The notes: generated from the sequence alone by a model not told the origin. DNA of 47,660 bases from an uncultured Lachnospiraceae bacterium (GCA_947630875.1 CANRJG010000015.1:1-47660); one strand, 5' to 3'; shown: positions 16,742-25,818, counted from the first letter of the stretch. Made by a program: numbers and translations.

Positions 16742-18163
16742 ATGGGTAAAGCTGTTTACAATCTGGCGTTTGATTACGGCGCATCCAGCGGCCGTATGAT
16801 TTTGAGCAAACTGGAAGATGGAAAAATTTCCCTGCAGGAACTGCATCGTTTTGATAATGAACCGGTGCGGATCGGGAAATACTTTTACTGGGATACCTTT
16901 CGCTTATACCATGAGCTGAAGCAGGGTTTGAAAAAAGCGGCGGCGCTGAAACTGCCGATCGCGTCCCTGGCCATCGATACCTGGGGCGTGGATTACGGAC
17001 TGATCGACAAGGAGGGCAATCTCATCGGGATGCCCATCCATTACAGAGACGACCGTACCATCGGCGTGATTGAAGAAGTGGGAAAGCAGATTCCTTTAGA
17101 GGAACTTTACGCCGCCACAGGCATTCAGTTTATGAATTTCAATACGATCTTCCAGTTTTATGCGGATCGGAAAATGAGACCGGATATCTACGAAAAGGCA
17201 GACAAGGCGTTATTCATGCCGGATTTGCTGAATTATTTCCTGACCGGAAAGGCGTACAACGAGTACACCATCGCGTCCACGGGACAGCTGCTGGACGCAA
17301 AAAAACGTACCTGGGATTTTGATATCATGAAACGGGCAGGCCTGCGCACCGATCTGTGCTGTGATCTGATTGCACCGGGCACAGTGGTGGGAGACCTGAC
17401 GGAGGAAGTCGTAAAGGAAACCGGACTGGAAGGCGTCAAAGTCATTGCGGCAGGAAGCCACGATACCGCGTCTGCGGTTGCGGGAACGCCCTTTGAAGAT
17501 GAAAATGCAGCCTTCTTAAGCTGCGGCACATGGTCGCTTTTGGGTATGGAAATTGATGAGCCGATTCTGACACAGCAGTCTTATGCGTATAATTATACCA
17601 ACGAAGGCGGTGTGGAAGGAAAGATCCGTTTTTTGAAAAATATCAACGGACTTTGGATCATGCAGAACCTGAAGCGTAACTGGAGTCAGTTTGAGCAGGA
17701 GGTATCCTATCCTGATATTATCCGGGCGTCCCGGGCAGCGAAAAAACAGGATTATACCATCAATCCCAATGATCCCCGTTTTACCGCGCCTTACAATATG
17801 ATGCGGGAAGTCATCGCCTACTGCGAGGAAACCGGACAGGGCAGGCCGGAGGGCCTGGGCGAGATCGCCATGGCCATTTATAACGGGCTGGCGGAGGAAT
17901 ACAAGACCACCATCCGAAATCTGGAAACCATCACCGGCAGAACCATTTCCTGCATCAATATGATCGGCGGCGGCATTCAGGACGAACTGCTCTGCGAGCT
18001 GACGGCAAAGAGTACCGGGAAAAAGGTCATTACGGGGCCGGTGGAAGGCTCGGCGCTGGGCAATATCATTATGCAGCTGAAAAGTCTGGGGGCGGTTTCT
18101 TCCCTGCAGGAAGGCCGGGAGATTATTAAGCGAAGCTGCACGCAGAAAGTTTATACGGTTTAA
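16742..18163 (+). CDS. rhaB: Rhamnulokinase
   Basis: 473-residue FGGY-family sugar kinase that phosphorylates L-rhamnulose at O1. Seen: DYGASSGRMIL (ATP-phosphate loop, residues 11-21), SLAIDTWGVDYGLID, QFMNFNTIFQF, SHDTASAVAGTPF and SCGTWSLLGME, all typical of RhaB rather than xylulo- or glycerol kinases. The ATG at 16742 lies 12 bases after GGGGAGG. No rhaA, rhaD or regulator is next to it, so the rest of the rhamnose pathway must be elsewhere, or the enzyme works on a related ketose. A terminator follows. Confidence 0.92.
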   Translation: MGKAVYNLAFDYGASSGRMILSKLEDGKISLQELHRFDNEPVRIGKYFYWDTFRLYHELKQGLKKAAALKLPIASLAIDTWGVDYGLIDKEGNLIGMPIHYRDDRTIGVIEEVGKQIPLEELYAATGIQFMNFNTIFQFYADRKMRPDIYEKADKALFMPDLLNYFLTGKAYNEYTIASTGQLLDAKKRTWDFDIMKRAGLRTDLCCDLIAPGTVVGDLTEEVVKETGLEGVKVIAAGSHDTASAVAGTPFEDENAAFLSCGTWSLLGMEIDEPILTQQSYAYNYTNEGGVEGKIRFLKNINGLWIMQNLKRNWSQFEQEVSYPDIIRASRAAKKQDYTINPNDPRFTAPYNMMREVIAYCEETGQGRPEGLGEIAMAIYNGLAEEYKTTIRNLETITGRTISCINMIGGGIQDELLCELTAKSTGKKVITGPVEGSALGNIIMQLKSLGAVSSLQEGREIIKRSCTQKVYTV

Positions 18164-18169
18164 AATTTA

Positions 18170-18212
18170 CAGGGTATCAGGCGTATGGCCTGATACCCTG
18201 ATCGGAGTTTTT
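18170..18212 (+). terminator. Terminator after rhaB
   Basis: Perfect 13-bp stem CAGGGTATCAGGC/GCCTGATACCCTG with a five-base loop. The T run (GTTTTT) comes a few bases late. Confidence 0.75.
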
Positions 18213-18251
18213 GAAGGCTCCTTAAGACGGAAAAAAAGAGGAAATGATACG

Positions 18252-21170
18252 ATGAATCTGGAAAAACTGTCAATGTATACGCTGGCGGAGACCTGTCCTC
18301 TGGAGGATATCCAGTCAGTGGGCTATTATTTTGTGCACAAGAAAAGTCAGGCAAAGCTGTGCGTGATTGCCAATGACGACGAAAACAAGGTCTTTATGGC
18401 GGGATTCCGCACGCCGCCGGAAAACAATACGGGGCTGCCCCATGTGCTGGAACATTCTGTGCTCTGCGGTTCCAGACATTTCCCGGCGAAAGACCCCTTT
18501 GTGGAACTGGCGAAAGGTTCTTTAAATACCTTTCTGAACGCCATGACCTATCCGGACCGGACGGTGTATCCGGTGGCCAGCTGCAACGATCAGGACTTTA
18601 AAAATCTGATGCATGTGTATATGGACGCGGTGTTCTATCCGAATATTTATACGAATCCGCGGATTTTAAAGCAGGAAGGCTGGCACTATGAGCTGGAGGA
18701 TGCGAAAGGCCCCCTTTCCATCAATGGTGTGGTTTATAATGAAATGAAGGGGGCTTACTCCCTGCCGGAGGCTTTTCTGGAGCGGGAATCCCTGCGGATG
18801 CTGTTTCCGGACACGCCCTTTGCCTTTGATTCCGGCGGGGTGCCGGAGGAAATCCCCCAGCTGACCCAGGAAGCCTTTACGGCTTTTCATAAGAAATATT
18901 ATCATCCTTCCAACAGTTATATTTATCTCTACGGAAATATGGACGTGGAGGAACGCCTGCTCTGGCTGGACGAGGCGTATCTTTCCGCATTTTCGGCGGC
19001 TGAGGCGGATTCAGAGATTGCCTCCCAGCCTCCCTTTGACAAACCGGTGGAAAAAGAAATGACCTATCCCATCGGCACGGAGGAGAGCGAAGCGGAAAAC
19101 ACCTATCTCTGCTCTTATCAGGTGGTGGCGCCGCCGGAGGACTACGAACTGCAGGCGGCCTTCCAGGTGCTGGAATATGTGCTGATTACCGCGCCGGGCG
19201 CCCCCATACGGCAGGCGCTGCTGGCGGCGAAGATCGGCAAGGATATTCTGGGCGGTCTGGAAAAGGATGTGAAGCAGCCTTTCTTTTCCATCATTGCCAA
19301 AAATGCGGAAGCCTCCCAGAAAGAAGCGTTTCTGCGGATCATTGATACGGTGCTGAAAGAACAGGCGGAGAAAGGCATTGATAAAAAAGCGCTGGCCGCG
19401 GCCCTGCATTCCATGGATTTCTCCTATCGGGAAGCGGATTACGGCAGATATCCCAGGGGACTGATGTACGGCCTGAATCTGCTGGGGGCCTGGGTCTACG
19501 CCGAGCGGCCGCCTTTTGAATCTCTGGAAATGCTCTCCATCTATGCGTCATTGAAAAAGAAGGCGGAGGGAGACTATTTTGAAGATCTGATTCGGACCCG
19601 CCTGCTGGACAATCCCCACAAACTGGTGCTGGTGATGCGGCCGGAAAAGGGATTGCTGGCCAGGACAGACGCGAAGCTGCGGGCGCAGCTGGAGGTTTAC
19701 AAAAACAGTCTGGACGAAGCCGGCCTCGGCACGTTGATGGAGGATACGGCGGAACTGAAACGGTATCAGCAGGAGCCCTCGCCCAAAGAGGCGCTGGATA
19801 CCATTCCCATGCTGAAACGCAGCGATATGCGCCGGGAAATCATGCCCCTTCGTAATGAAACGGTACAGATGGGGAAGATGCCCGTATTGCTGCACGGCTA
19901 CGAAACCAACGGCATCGGCTATATGGATCTGTTGTTTGACGTGGGAAAAATCGCGCCGGAATATCTCCCGTATCTGTCGCTGCTGAAAAATGTACTGATG
20001 TTTGTGGATACGGATCATTATACCTACCGGGATCTTTACAATGAGGTACAGTGCACATCCGGCGGCATGTCTTTCCAGACTCTGACCTATGATATTGCCG
20101 GAGAGAAGGACGCCTACGGCGTGCAGTTTATGTTCAGTGTGAAAGCGGTGTATGAGGATTACCCAAAAGTGTTCGCCCTGCTTTCGGAAATCCTGTGCAG
20201 CAGCCATATGGAAAATACCGACCGGCTGTATGAAATCGTTTCCGAACAGAAATCCCAGCTGCAGATGGGCATTTTAAGCTCCGGGCACCTGTTTTCCATG
20301 ATGCGTTCTTCGGCCAATTACGCGGAAAGCGCCTATGTGGAGGATATGTTCTCCGGCATCGGTTATTATGATTTTATCAAAGACATTGAGGAACATTTTG
20401 ACGCACGGAAGTCAGAAGTTATCCGGATGCTGCAGCAGCTTTCGGCAATGATTTTCGATCCGGCACGGATGATGGTCAGCTTTACCGGCAGCCGGGCAGG
20501 CGCAGAACAGATGGGCGCGCTTCTGCCGGCCTTTGTGAAGGATCTGCAGGCACATCATCAGGTGCCCATGGAATACGGCAGCATTTCGCTGCGCCGCAAA
20601 AACGAGGGCATCAAATGCGCTTCCAAAGTGCAGTATGTGGCCCAGACCGGGGATTTCGGCAAAATTTCCACGGAATACCACGGCGTTTTAAATGTGGTGG
20701 CCACCATGATGCGCTACGATTATCTCTGGAATGAAATCCGTGTGCTGGGCGGGGCTTATGGCTGTATGAACGGCTATGGAAGGACCGGAAGAGGGTATTT
20801 CATTTCTTACCGGGATCCCCATCTTGCGCGGACACTGGAGGTCTACCGCAAAGCCGCCGACTATCTTAAAAAATTTGACGGCGGCGAGGACGAAATTACC
20901 CGGTATATCATCGGCACTTTAAGCGATCTGGACGCGCCGCTGTCCGAAAGCAAAAAGGGCAGCCGCTCGCTGATGGCCTGGCTGTCCCACGTGGATGAGG
21001 CGACGATTGCGAAGGAGCGGAAAGAAATTCTGGAGATCACCAAAGAAGATATCCGACGCATGGGCGATCTGATCGAACAGATTGTGGCGGATCATCAGAT
21101 CTGTGTCATCGGAAATGAGGAAAAAATCGAGGAAAACGCCGGACTGTTTGACGTAGTCCGCGCGTTATAG
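18252..21170 (+). CDS. M16C (presequence-protease-like) zinc metalloprotease
   Basis: 972 residues, the full length of the M16C family of large two-chamber peptidases that degrade free peptides in the cytoplasm. The inverted zinc motif HVLEH (His64, Glu67, His68) is intact, followed by LNTFLNAMTYPDRTVYPVAS and the distal acidic ligand region VVYNEMKGAY. The C-terminal half keeps the RxGGAYG-type substrate-binding motif as VLGGAYGCMNGYG. No signal peptide is visible. It starts at ATG 18252 after AAAGAGGAA, and its stop codon is directly abutted by a fragment of the window's repeat. Physiological substrates are unknown. Confidence 0.93.
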   Translation: MNLEKLSMYTLAETCPLEDIQSVGYYFVHKKSQAKLCVIANDDENKVFMAGFRTPPENNTGLPHVLEHSVLCGSRHFPAKDPFVELAKGSLNTFLNAMTYPDRTVYPVASCNDQDFKNLMHVYMDAVFYPNIYTNPRILKQEGWHYELEDAKGPLSINGVVYNEMKGAYSLPEAFLERESLRMLFPDTPFAFDSGGVPEEIPQLTQEAFTAFHKKYYHPSNSYIYLYGNMDVEERLLWLDEAYLSAFSAAEADSEIASQPPFDKPVEKEMTYPIGTEESEAENTYLCSYQVVAPPEDYELQAAFQVLEYVLITAPGAPIRQALLAAKIGKDILGGLEKDVKQPFFSIIAKNAEASQKEAFLRIIDTVLKEQAEKGIDKKALAAALHSMDFSYREADYGRYPRGLMYGLNLLGAWVYAERPPFESLEMLSIYASLKKKAEGDYFEDLIRTRLLDNPHKLVLVMRPEKGLLARTDAKLRAQLEVYKNSLDEAGLGTLMEDTAELKRYQQEPSPKEALDTIPMLKRSDMRREIMPLRNETVQMGKMPVLLHGYETNGIGYMDLLFDVGKIAPEYLPYLSLLKNVLMFVDTDHYTYRDLYNEVQCTSGGMSFQTLTYDIAGEKDAYGVQFMFSVKAVYEDYPKVFALLSEILCSSHMENTDRLYEIVSEQKSQLQMGILSSGHLFSMMRSSANYAESAYVEDMFSGIGYYDFIKDIEEHFDARKSEVIRMLQQLSAMIFDPARMMVSFTGSRAGAEQMGALLPAFVKDLQAHHQVPMEYGSISLRRKNEGIKCASKVQYVAQTGDFGKISTEYHGVLNVVATMMRYDYLWNEIRVLGGAYGCMNGYGRTGRGYFISYRDPHLARTLEVYRKAADYLKKFDGGEDEITRYIIGTLSDLDAPLSESKKGSRSLMAWLSHVDEATIAKERKEILEITKEDIRRMGDLIEQIVADHQICVIGNEEKIEENAGLFDVVRAL

Positions 21171-21202
21171 GCAGGGGCGCCCCGGGCGCGCGTGCCGATA
21201 CC
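21170..21202 (+). repeat. Truncated copy of the 84/85-bp repeat before era
   Basis: GGCAGGGGCGC ... GGCGCGCGTGCCGATACC equals the downstream third of the repeat in the orientation that points at era. It begins on the last base of the protease stop codon and ends about 10 bases before the era ribosome binding site. The AGGAGG-ATG half is missing. Confidence 0.85.
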
Positions 21203-21225
21203 GATTAAGAGAAAGAAGGCCTTGT

Positions 21226-22134
21226 ATGCCAGTAGATAAAAAATCCGGCTTTGTGACCTTAGTGGGCCGGCCGAACGTAGGAAAATCCACCCTGATGAAC
21301 TGTCTGATCGGACAGAAAATTGCTATTACTTCCGCAAAACCCCAGACCACGAGAAACCGGATCCGCACCGTGTTTACGGATGCGCGGGGTCAGATTGTCT
21401 TTGTGGATACGCCGGGCATGCACAAGGCGAAAAACAAGCTGGGAGATTACATGATGGAAACGGTCGTCCGAAGTATCCGGGACGTGGATCTGATCTGCTG
21501 GCTGGTGGAGATCGAGCGAAAGCCCGGCAAAGCGGAAGAAAAAATCGTGGAAACCCTGAAAGATAAGGGAATCCCCGTGATTCTGGTGATCAATAAAATC
21601 GACGGGCACCGGCCGGCGGCGGTGATGGAAAGCATTGCCGCCTATCAGAACCTGATGCCCTTTGACAGCGTGGTGCCGGTTTCCGCCATGGAAGGAAGCA
21701 ACACCGAAGAGCTGCTGTCGGAGATTTTCCGGCTGCTGCCTGCAGGCCCCATGTATTATGACCCGGAAACCCTGACGGATCAGCCGGAGCGGCAGATCGC
21801 GGCGGAAATCATCCGGGAAAAGGCGCTGCACGCGCTGGAAGAGGAAATTCCCCACGGCATTGCGGTGACAATTGAAAAAATGTCGGTGCGTCCGGGCAAA
21901 AAGCTTATGGAGATTGAAGCCAGCATCATTTGCGAAAAAGATTCCCATAAAGGCATCATCATCGGCAAAGGCGGGCAGATGTTAAAAACCATCGGCAGCC
22001 GCGCCCGGTTTGAACTGGAAAAAATGCTGCAGATGCAGGTCATCCTGCATCTCTGGGTCAAAGTCCGCAAAGACTGGCGGGACAGCGAACTCATGCTGAA
22101 AAATTTCGGCTACGATAAAAAGCGGATCGACTGA
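21226..22134 (+). CDS. era: GTPase Era
   Basis: 302 residues, standard length for the essential GTPase that binds 16S rRNA and helps assemble the 30S subunit. G1 is GRPNVGKST, G2 PQTTRNRIR, G3 DTPGMHKAK, G4 INKID; the C-terminal KH domain carries IIIGKGGQMLKTIGSRAR. The ATG follows AGAAAGAAGG. Gene order era-yqzL-recO is the usual Firmicutes arrangement. Confidence 0.98.
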   Translation: MPVDKKSGFVTLVGRPNVGKSTLMNCLIGQKIAITSAKPQTTRNRIRTVFTDARGQIVFVDTPGMHKAKNKLGDYMMETVVRSIRDVDLICWLVEIERKPGKAEEKIVETLKDKGIPVILVINKIDGHRPAAVMESIAAYQNLMPFDSVVPVSAMEGSNTEELLSEIFRLLPAGPMYYDPETLTDQPERQIAAEIIREKALHALEEEIPHGIAVTIEKMSVRPGKKLMEIEASIICEKDSHKGIIIGKGGQMLKTIGSRARFELEKMLQMQVILHLWVKVRKDWRDSELMLKNFGYDKKRID

Positions 22135-22219
22135 GTCAGGGAATTACTGACAGTATAGAAAAGCGGTCATTTGAAAAAGCTAAGAGCAGGATAAAATTTA
22201 AAAAAAAGGGACAAAAACT

Positions 22220-22375
22220 ATGAATGACCGTTTATGGAAAAATTTTGAAAATACAGGCAGTGTGGCGGCTTATCTTGCGTACAGAGGCATAAGCGTGCAG
22301 AAAGAAAGCAAAGGCAATGGAGAAAACAGCAGCAACGGGAATCGTTCTGGCAGCCTCCCCGGTGGGGGATTATGA
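22220..22375 (+). CDS. YqzL-like small protein
   Basis: 51-codon gene too short for ordinary calling. It reads MNDRLWKNFENTGSVAAYLAY..., which fits the YqzL pattern (Trp near residue 6, then F..TG....YL.Y) found between era and recO in Firmicutes. It overlaps the first 59 bases of recO in another frame and probably couples recO translation. The C-terminal half after residue 30 is low-complexity and its frame may be constrained only by recO. AAAAAAAGGGACA precedes the ATG. Function unknown in the family. Confidence 0.7.
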   Translation: MNDRLWKNFENTGSVAAYLAYRGISVQKESKGNGENSSNGNRSGSLPGGGL

Positions 22376-22988
22376 CAAACGGCTCCTGATCCTGACAAAA
22401 GAATACGGAAAAATATCCGCTTTTGCCCGGGGCGCCAGAAAACCCACCAGTATGCTGGTGGCGGCGGCCAATCCCTTTGCCTTCGGGCGGTTTGATCTGT
22501 ACGAAGGCAAAAGCAGTTTTCAGGTGACTGCATTTTATGCGCAGCATTATTTCCGGGAGCTGACCGCAGATCCGGAAAGCGCGTATTACGGTTTTTATTT
22601 TCTGGAACTCTGCGATTATTATGCAAGGGAGTTTACGGATGAACGGGAAACCTTAGCGCTGCTGTACCAGTCGCTGAAAGCGCTGGTACATAAAAAGATT
22701 TCCAACCGCCTGGTGCGCCGGGTCTTTGAACTGCGTCTCATGCGGATCAACGGAGAACTGCCTTCCGCGGAACAGATGCGGCTGCAGGATCAGACCCTGC
22801 AGTACACCGTGGAATTTATTCTGAAAACGCCGGTGGAAAAGCTCTATACCTTTGCACTGTCCGAACCGCTGCTGCAGGCGCTGGAGCAGCTGGCGGATTT
22901 TTACCGGAACAGGACCATTGACCGGAAACTGCATGCGCTGGAAATTCTGGAAGGCATGCTTGCAAACGAAGGAGAAAACAAATGTTAA
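22317..22988 (+). CDS. recO: DNA repair protein RecO
   Basis: 223 residues, somewhat shorter than the typical 240-250. It opens with the expected OB-fold sequence (TGIVLAASPVGDYDKRLLILTKEYGKISAFARGARK), followed by the helical domain (YFLELCDYYAREF... FELRLMRINGELP). The four-cysteine zinc finger of many RecO proteins is absent. RecO loads RecA on SSB-coated single strands together with RecR. Its stop overlaps the start of the exonuclease gene by seven bases. Confidence 0.93.
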   Translation: MEKTAATGIVLAASPVGDYDKRLLILTKEYGKISAFARGARKPTSMLVAAANPFAFGRFDLYEGKSSFQVTAFYAQHYFRELTADPESAYYGFYFLELCDYYAREFTDERETLALLYQSLKALVHKKISNRLVRRVFELRLMRINGELPSAEQMRLQDQTLQYTVEFILKTPVEKLYTFALSEPLLQALEQLADFYRNRTIDRKLHALEILEGMLANEGENKC

Positions 22989-23737
22989 AAATGATATCAT
23001 GGAATGTCAACGGCTTCAGAGCCTGTCTGCAAAAAGGCTTTGCAGATTTTTTCAAGGCGGCGGACGCGGATATATTCTGTCTGCAGGAGACGAAGATGCA
23101 GCCGGGACAGGCGGATTTTCGGGCGGAAGGATATTATGAATATTATTTCAGCGCCGAGAAAAAAGGATATTCCGGCACTGCGGTGTTTGCAAAGCAGGAG
23201 CCGCGCTCTGTCGCCTGCGGCATTGACGGCGCTTTTATGGACGAAGGCAGAGTCATTACCCTGGAATATGAAAATTTTTATCTCATTACATCCTATACGC
23301 CCAATGCCCAGCCGGAGCTGAAGCGCATCGACTACCGGATGGCCTATGAGGATGCCCTGCGTACATATATGCAAAAACTGGATGCGTTCAAACCCGTGAT
23401 TCTCTGCGGGGATCTGAATGTGGCACATCAGGAAATCGATTTGAAAAACCCGAAGTCCAATGTGGGCAATCCCGGCTTTTCCGACCAGGAACGGGGAAAG
23501 TTTTCGGAGCTGCTTTCCGCCGGATTTACGGATACATTCCGTTATCTGTATCCGGACCGGAAGGACGCCTACAGCTGGTGGTCCTACCGGATGCGGGCAA
23601 GAGAAAAAAATGTGGGTTGGCGAATCGATTATTTTGTGGTATCATCTTCTTTGCGGGAGAAAATCTCGGATGCGCTGATTTACAGTGAAGTAACCGGCAG
23701 TGACCACTGTCCGGTGGGAATCGTGGTGAATTTATAA
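22982..23737 (+). CDS. Exodeoxyribonuclease III / AP endonuclease
   Basis: 251 residues, ExoA/Xth type. It cleaves abasic sites and removes 3' blocks in base excision repair. Seen: SWNVNGFRA (Asn8), FCLQETK (metal-binding Glu36), the SGTAVF stretch, CGDLNVAH (catalytic Asp and Asn), WSYRMRAREKNVGWRIDYF and the terminal SDHCPVG (catalytic Asp-His). The last gene of the era-yqzL-recO run, translationally coupled to recO. Confidence 0.95.
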   Translation: MLKMISWNVNGFRACLQKGFADFFKAADADIFCLQETKMQPGQADFRAEGYYEYYFSAEKKGYSGTAVFAKQEPRSVACGIDGAFMDEGRVITLEYENFYLITSYTPNAQPELKRIDYRMAYEDALRTYMQKLDAFKPVILCGDLNVAHQEIDLKNPKSNVGNPGFSDQERGKFSELLSAGFTDTFRYLYPDRKDAYSWWSYRMRAREKNVGWRIDYFVVSSSLREKISDALIYSEVTGSDHCPVGIVVNL

Positions 23738-23795
23738 AAAAAAAGGACATTTTATGCCGCAAAACTCCTGAAAAATAAGTCCAAAGTGGGAGACC

Positions 23796-23824
23796 TTTAC
23801 AAAACGAAAGCTTTGTGTTATAAT
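23796..23824 (+). promoter_or_regulatory. Promoter of tRNA-Arg and the SH3-protein gene
   Basis: TTTACA, 17 bases, TATAAT. It lies 32 bases ahead of the tRNA and is the only obvious promoter for the tRNA and the gene that follows it. Confidence 0.8.
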
Positions 23825-23856
23825 GACAGCGTCGCATGTAATTATGTGCGTTTTAA

Positions 23857-23929
23857 GCACCCGTAGCTCAGGGGATAGAGCAATGGTTTCCGGTGCCATG
23901 TGGCGGGGGTTCGAATCCCTCCGGGTGTG
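23857..23929 (+). tRNA. tRNA-Arg (CCG)
   Basis: 73-base cloverleaf: acceptor GCACCCG/CGGGTGT (closing G-U), D arm GCTC/GAGC, anticodon stem ATGGT/GCCAT with loop TTCCGGT (anticodon CCG), T arm GGGGG-TTCGAAT-CCCTC, discriminator G. No CCA encoded. It decodes CGG. Confidence 0.95.
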
Positions 23930-23959
23930 CTTTTTACCATCAGAGAAAGGAGTTTGCGC

Positions 23960-25072
23960 ATGTTTAAGAAATGTTGCCGTCAGGTGAAGCAGTATGCACG
24001 ACTTTACGGCAGGCAGATACGGTTTTCCGCTTTGGGCATTTTATTTGTCATTCTGATCGTGCTGATTGTCATCGATCAGAAAACCGCGAATCAACCTGAT
24101 CCCGGCGCGATTCTGACCGATGCGTATGACGAAGTCAACGAGCTGGTGGATTCGTATTATACGGCGGTGGCAGCCGGGGATACGGACAGCCTGAAAAAGA
24201 TCGTTGTTCCGTTTACTACTGCGGATGAACAGGCAGTGACGCACAAAAGCACACTGGTGGAAAGCTACGACAACATCAAATGTTATACCCATAAAAAAGG
24301 CGTCACCAAGAATTACTACATCGTGTTTGCATATTACGAGATCCGCTTCCCGGATGTGCAGACCCCGGTACCGGGGATGGAGACCCACTTTATATGCCGG
24401 GATTCGGAGGGCAAGCTGTATATCAACAATGACCCGGAGCGCCTGACGGAATCCCAGAAAAGCAGACTGCAGACCGTGCTGGGCAAGATCGAGACGGAAG
24501 CGCTGTTTGACGAGGTGGAGACTTCCTTTGCAATGGCATTAAGTTCCGATGAGGGCGTTTACAATTTCGTGGAGGCGCTGGACGAGGATCTGGCCAGGTC
24601 AGCCGATGCGCTGAAAGACAAGAACAAAGATAGCGCCGGGGGCAGCGGAGAATTAAAGGTCGGCGAAACAGATCCGCCGAAGACGGCCGGAGACGTGAAG
24701 AAAACCCAGGTGGCGGTCATCAATCTGGATCTGTACGAGTCGGATGATACGTCGTCCACGGTGGTCAGTGTGATTCCGGTGGGGTCCGGCGTGTATGTGG
24801 ACAGCAACAGGGAAAACGGCTTTTCCGCTGTGACCTACAACAACATTACCGGCTATGTGGAAAGCAAGTATGTTTACAACAGTATTGACGTGAACGATAC
24901 CGTCACCGGCAGCTGCGCTTACTATGCTTCCTGCAGCAGCGTCATTGATCCCATGGGCAATCTGGAGGCGGGAACCACTTATGAACGAACCCGTTATTTC
25001 GGAAACGGCTACAGCGAGATCAAGCTGAACGATACATATGTATATGTGAAAACGGAAGAACTGGATCATTAA
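23960..25072 (+). CDS. Membrane-anchored SH3-domain protein
   Basis: 370 residues. A short basic cytoplasmic tail and one membrane segment (about 22-39, SALGILFVILIVLIVI) are followed by an extracellular region: an alpha/beta domain (about 50-190, with VDSYYTAVAAGDTDSLKKIV at its start), a charged linker near 225-250, and two bacterial SH3-like repeats (about 255-310 and 315-368, the first holding VISVIPVGSGVYVD-type and ITGYVESKYV strands). This suggests a cell-wall-associated anchor or sensor; function unknown. ATG 23960 follows AAAGGAG. It begins 30 bases after tRNA-Arg with no hairpin terminator between, so it is probably on the same transcript. Confidence 0.8.
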   Translation: MFKKCCRQVKQYARLYGRQIRFSALGILFVILIVLIVIDQKTANQPDPGAILTDAYDEVNELVDSYYTAVAAGDTDSLKKIVVPFTTADEQAVTHKSTLVESYDNIKCYTHKKGVTKNYYIVFAYYEIRFPDVQTPVPGMETHFICRDSEGKLYINNDPERLTESQKSRLQTVLGKIETEALFDEVETSFAMALSSDEGVYNFVEALDEDLARSADALKDKNKDSAGGSGELKVGETDPPKTAGDVKKTQVAVINLDLYESDDTSSTVVSVIPVGSGVYVDSNRENGFSAVTYNNITGYVESKYVYNSIDVNDTVTGSCAYYASCSSVIDPMGNLEAGTTYERTRYFGNGYSEIKLNDTYVYVKTEELDH

Positions 25073-25079
25073 GAAACAA

Positions 25080-25108
25080 AAGGCTTCCCGCAGATCGCGG
25101 GAAGCCTT
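25080..25108. terminator. Terminator between convergent genes
   Basis: Perfect 12-bp stem AAGGCTTCCCGC/GCGGGAAGCCTT with an AGATC loop, flanked by AAAC and TATTCT. It overlaps the stop codon of the minus-strand gene. Confidence 0.8.
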
Positions 25109-25628
25109 ATTCTATGATGTCGATGATTCTTTTGGGTGTGATATCGCGCGTACAGACGCCGGTAAATGACGGCTGGTATTCGTAGTGATCCAGCGCCTCG
25201 TAAGCGATGCATTTGACCAGTTCCAGAACGAAAGGAATCCGATCATCTTCCGAAATGTCGCTGAAACGGATAACGCAGCGGACGGCGCTGCCCATAATCT
25301 GCGCATCTGCGGCGTCGGCCGGCATATGAAACGAGGCGCCGCCCTTTACTTTGAGCCCGTGGGCGCGCAGATCTTCCGGCGTATGACCGCAGGTCGGACA
25401 GAGCGCTTCAAAGGCCCTGTGTTTCAGGATTTCCATCATTTCACACAGAAGGTCGGAAAGGGCAGGATCCTTGCGGACGGCGTCCGGGGTCAGACTGCAG
25501 TGCATATAGGCGCCGAAATATCGTATATTTTTATGAAAATACGGACGCAGCAGTTTCAGGTTCCGCAGCGCAAGCTGTTTCAGCGCGGCAGGATAGGTGA
25601 AGGGCTGGTTTATTCTGATTCTGATCAT
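25107..25628 (-). CDS. Uncharacterised protein with one CxxC motif
   Basis: 173 residues, no family recognised. It is soluble and mixed alpha/beta, with a single CPTC pair (Cys77, Cys80) followed by GHTPEDLRAHGLKVKGG, plus Cys44, Cys62 and two further cysteines in the C-terminal third. Start ATG 25628 has a weak GAAAGAG site. It has its own promoter and ends at a terminator shared with the SH3 gene. The compact intergenic context and good promoter support a real gene. Confidence 0.6.
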   Translation of the reverse strand: MIRIRINQPFTYPAALKQLALRNLKLLRPYFHKNIRYFGAYMHCSLTPDAVRKDPALSDLLCEMMEILKHRAFEALCPTCGHTPEDLRAHGLKVKGGASFHMPADAADAQIMGSAVRCVIRFSDISEDDRIPFVLELVKCIAYEALDHYEYQPSFTGVCTRDITPKRIIDIIE

Positions 25629-25700
25629 CTTTGGTCTCTTTCAAAAAAGTTTCTGCTTTGAAACACGAAGCGGAAGCTTTTTAATTTTGCTGTGATAATG

Positions 25701-25729
25701 AGTATAAATGATTTTCGCAGCGCTTTCAA
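25701..25729 (-). promoter_or_regulatory. Promoter of the CxxC-protein gene
   Basis: Minus strand TTGAAA, 17 bases, TATACT, about 73 bases upstream of the ATG at 25628. Confidence 0.7.
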
Positions 25730-25818
25730 GAAAGCTTTCGCCGCGTTTTTTCGAATAATCTGTCCGAAATCCGCAAAGACTATAGCAGACAGCAAGAAAG
25801 ACGAAAGGAGACAAAGAA

